From an uncultured Chloroflexota bacterium (GTDB lineage Bacteria > Chloroflexota > Anaerolineae > Aggregatilineales > Phototrophicaceae): a stretch of DNA of 7,797 nt. Within the stretch, counting starts at the first letter, position 1. Each line of letters opens with the position of its first letter. Below the pieces are notes generated by a model, which saw only the letters and a program-made list of their open reading frames with translations, did no database searches and had not been told where the DNA came from. The translations under genes were made by a program, and so were the position numbers. The DNA is taken from assembly GCA_937870805.1 (NCBI GenBank), contig CALMZT010000972.1, forward strand, positions 1 to 7,797. The letters run 5' to 3'. This document shows positions 6,201 through 7,797 of the stretch, piece by piece.

Positions 6201-6285
6201 ATCCGAAGTCGAGAACGCGGAACGTCTTGTCCAACACATGAAGGATTTTGCCCGTGTCGCGCACCATACAGAGGTTAAACCATGA
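6196..6285 (+). pseudogene. Out-of-frame C-terminal tail of the ABC ATPase
   Basis: Reading from 6196 gives DKSEVENAERLVQHMKDFAR followed by VAHHTEVKP and a TGA stop at 6283-6285. This looks like the last helix of a single-domain sugar ABC ATPase. It is open exactly up to the ATGA overlap with the permease start at 6282, the normal form of translational coupling in ABC operons. It is in the +1 frame relative to the ATPase CDS, so one extra base lies near 6190-6198. The stop context GGATAA does not look like a slippery site. Confidence 0.75.
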
Positions 6286-7313
6286 GTACCACAAGCACTT
6301 CACTTCCTGCCGCGACGCCGAGCCGGACACAGCCAAAACCATTTCGCCAATGGGTCAATAACAATCGCCGCGCCCTCAGCGCTTTGATGATCTTCGTAGT
6401 AATGCTCACCATCTTCATGATTCTGAGTCCGCGCGTGTTCACCAACCCGATTACCTATCGTTCCATCTTTATCTCGCTGCCGATCTCGCTGTTCGTGGTC
6501 GTGCCGCTTGTCTTCATCATCGCGTCCGGCGAAATTGACCTATCATTCCCGGCGACGGCTGGTATTACTTCGTGGGTGTTCGCGGCGGCAGTGCGCGACG
6601 GTTGGGATCCGTTCACGGCAGTGATCCCGGCGCTGCTGCTCGGCATCCTCGTCGGTGTTTCAGTCGGCACACTCGTCACCTATGTTGGGCTGTCGTCGCT
6701 GGTCGCCACGCTCGGTATGAACTTCCTCTTGCGCGGGATCATCAACATGGGCACGGAAGGGATTGCCATCCAATTCCCGCAAATGCGTGAATTGCTGTTC
6801 TGGCAAATCTTCGCAGGTCGCATCGACAATTTCCCTTGGATTCGAGGCTTCCCGATTCACATGCTCTGGGGTTTGCTGTTTGTAGGACTCGGATGGATTT
6901 TGTTCAACCGCCATAAATTCGGCACGCATGTGCAGATCGTCGGTGATAATCCAGCCAGCGCCGCCGAAATGGGCATCAACGTGAACCGCGTCAAGATTCG
7001 CGCCTATATTTTCATGGGCATCGGTGCAACGCTGGCGGGTGTGCTTTCCGTGCTGGTAAATCAGAACTGGTGGCCTACCACGGGCGACGGCTTACTGCTG
7101 CCCGCGCTGGCGGCGGTATTTGTTGGCGGCACGCCGACCTGGGGCGGCATCGGTACAGTCGTCGGCAGTTCCATTGGCGTGGGTATCATCGCCTCGATTG
7201 AAACAGGAATCATCGCCGCTGGGCTAACGGGCTATGTGACCCAGTTCTTTAATGGTCTAGTCATCATCCTGTCACTGATCGGCCAACGCTTCAATGGACC
7301 GCGCCACCGCTAA
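6282..7313 (+). CDS. Sugar ABC transporter permease (CUT2, RbsC/FrcC-like)
   Basis: A 343-residue polytopic inner-membrane protein forming the translocation path for the sugar. After a hydrophilic N-terminus (about 1-32), hydrophobic segments start at about 33-48 (ALSALMIFVVMLTIFMIL) and recur to about 333, consistent with eight to ten membrane spans. Family marks: SGEIDLSFPA (82-91, matching the GGIDLSVG motif with Glu for Gly) and the cytoplasmic loop GDNPASAAEMGINVNRVKIR (221-240), which corresponds to the coupling region contacting the ATPase. The glycine-rich LAAVFVGGTPTWGGIGTVVG (276-295) is also typical. The start ATG overlaps the stop of the out-of-frame ATPase tail (ATGA, 6282-6285), and no clear ribosome binding site precedes it, so its translation was probably coupled to the ATPase. 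With the ATPase frame now ending 81 bases earlier, that coupling may be weakened. It is the only permease, so a homodimer is expected. Confidence 0.94.
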   Translation: MSTTSTSLPAATPSRTQPKPFRQWVNNNRRALSALMIFVVMLTIFMILSPRVFTNPITYRSIFISLPISLFVVVPLVFIIASGEIDLSFPATAGITSWVFAAAVRDGWDPFTAVIPALLLGILVGVSVGTLVTYVGLSSLVATLGMNFLLRGIINMGTEGIAIQFPQMRELLFWQIFAGRIDNFPWIRGFPIHMLWGLLFVGLGWILFNRHKFGTHVQIVGDNPASAAEMGINVNRVKIRAYIFMGIGATLAGVLSVLVNQNWWPTTGDGLLLPALAAVFVGGTPTWGGIGTVVGSSIGVGIIASIETGIIAAGLTGYVTQFFNGLVIILSLIGQRFNGPRHR

Positions 7314-7436
7314 AGGCGGCAATTTGGTACGCTCACTGGCGGGTCAATCTGCCAGAAGATCATTTGAACCCAATCAGCACGTCAGGGGCCGTGGTCTCCC
7401 GAAGGAGCGCTATAACCTTTTAACCGCGTTGTCTAT
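7314..7436. other. Intergenic region between permease and fucosidase gene
   Basis: No gene is supported here. A weak hairpin (CTGGC 7336-7340 with GCCAG 7351-7355, ten-base loop) follows the permease stop but lacks a T-run. The fucosidase gene may be read by continuation from the transporter genes. Confidence 0.4.
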
Positions 7437-7453
7437 GAGCGATAGCATCGCTC
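7437..7453. promoter_or_regulatory. Palindrome/hairpin just before the GH29 gene
   Basis: GAGCGAT and ATCGCTC form a perfect seven-pair inverted repeat around AGC, 28 bp before the GH29 start codon. A T-rich stretch (TTATTTTT, 7462-7469) begins eight bases later, too far for an ordinary terminator. It could be a regulator site, an RNA hairpin affecting translation, or a weak attenuator; the sequence alone does not decide. Confidence 0.4.
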
Positions 7454-7481
7454 TTGTGCAATTATTTTTGACGGAGGCTAT

Positions 7482-7797
7482 ATGGCTCCAATCGAGCAAG
7501 TGATAACCAATGGTCCGTTTCAGGCATCATGGGAGTCTCTGAAACAATACACAGTCCCTGACTGGTATCAGGACGCGAAATTCGGCATTTTTATCCACTG
7601 GGGTCTTTATGCAGTACCAGCATTTGGTAATGAATGGTATCCGCGCAATATGTATTTGCAGGGATCGGACGAATTCAAGCACCATGTCGAGACCTATGGC
7701 CCGCACACGAAAATTGGCTACAAAGATTTTATTCCACTGTTCACAGCCGAAAAATACGATCCCGATTATTGGGGACAGTTACTCAGGAAATCGGGAG
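7482..7797 (+). CDS. GH29 alpha-L-fucosidase, N-terminal part (runs off the window)
   Basis: The first 105 residues of a gene cut by the window edge. The product should release terminal alpha-L-fucose from oligosaccharides with retention of configuration. The start is supported by GGAGG at 7473-7477, four bases before the ATG, a tight spacing. Recognition rests on the classic GH29 opening: WESLKQYTVPDWYQDAKFG, then IFIHWGLYAVPAFGNEWYPR and NMY (residues 17-58), with His39 and Trp40 in the sugar-binding FIHWG motif, followed by YKDFIPLFTAEKYDPDYWGQLLRKSG. The catalytic nucleophile Asp lies beyond the window, so activity cannot be confirmed. No signal peptide is present, suggesting a cytoplasmic enzyme. 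Together with the GH31 enzyme it fits breakdown of fucosylated xyloglucan or another fucose- and xylose-bearing glycan. Confidence 0.93.
   Translation, partial: MAPIEQVITNGPFQASWESLKQYTVPDWYQDAKFGIFIHWGLYAVPAFGNEWYPRNMYLQGSDEFKHHVETYGPHTKIGYKDFIPLFTAEKYDPDYWGQLLRKSG

Noticed and set aside
6189..6201. Programmed +1 frameshift in the ATPase
   Set aside because: The GGA codon before TAA cannot re-pair well on GAT, and no slippery run or stimulator was seen. A mutation or sequence error is more likely.
5703..6239. 178-codon minus-strand ORF opposite the ATPase
   Set aside because: It mirrors the strongly conserved ABC domain and has no family features of its own.
7294..7503. 69-codon plus-strand ORF spanning the permease end and the fucosidase start
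   Set aside because: It overlaps both real genes in another frame and has no ribosome binding site or motif; the fucosidase start at 7482 explains the region.

Overview
The window looks like part of a carbohydrate-utilisation locus from a bacterium, most likely a member of the Chloroflexota (inference, moderate confidence). The reasons are the style of the secreted binding protein (Lys-rich start, cleavage at a Ser-Ala/Gln-Asp-like site, no lipobox), the short single-domain sugar ABC ATPase, and mixed GC content. All convincing genes lie on the + strand; no believable gene was seen on the - strand.

Layout. Bases 1-255 are AT-rich and non-coding. They end in a perfect 33-bp inverted repeat built from two tandem copies of a LacI-type operator, 21 bp before a LacI-family regulator (256-1308). 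A 202-bp gap with three consecutive hairpins (1406-1461) leads to a 30-codon ORF (1511-1603). This ORF has a strong ribosome binding site, encodes only a Sec signal peptide plus the first few mature residues, and then stops. Two bases later begins a full-length GH31 alpha-xylosidase-like glycosidase (1606-4068). A 293-bp gap with a second, different LacI-type palindrome leads to a CUT2-type sugar ABC transporter: binding protein (4362-5348), strong stem-loop, ATPase (5529-6200) and permease (6282-7313). The window ends inside a GH29 alpha-L-fucosidase gene (7482 onward).

Working model (inference). The regulator senses a sugar or oligosaccharide and controls its own gene and probably the downstream genes. 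The two exo-glycosidases (alpha-xylosidase, alpha-L-fucosidase) fit the breakdown of fucosylated xyloglucan fragments or a similar plant glycan. Neither shows a signal peptide, so they should act in the cytoplasm. The transporter is of the family that usually carries monosaccharides, which does not fit well with cytoplasmic exo-glycosidases needing oligosaccharide import.

Main points for a second look: (1) the ABC ATPase is interrupted by a one-base frameshift, and its lost C-terminus is still readable out of frame and ends in an ATGA overlap with the permease; (2) the isolated signal-peptide ORF fused tightly to the GH31 start may be the remnant of a deleted oligosaccharide-binding protein or a leader that drives GH31 translation by reinitiation; (3) the tandem, overlapping operator has an unusual 13-bp period; (4) a structured leader and several intergenic hairpins are present, one of them shaped like a single CRISPR repeat. 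I did not find a clearly new molecular system; this is a sugar-utilisation locus with several unusual small-scale structures.
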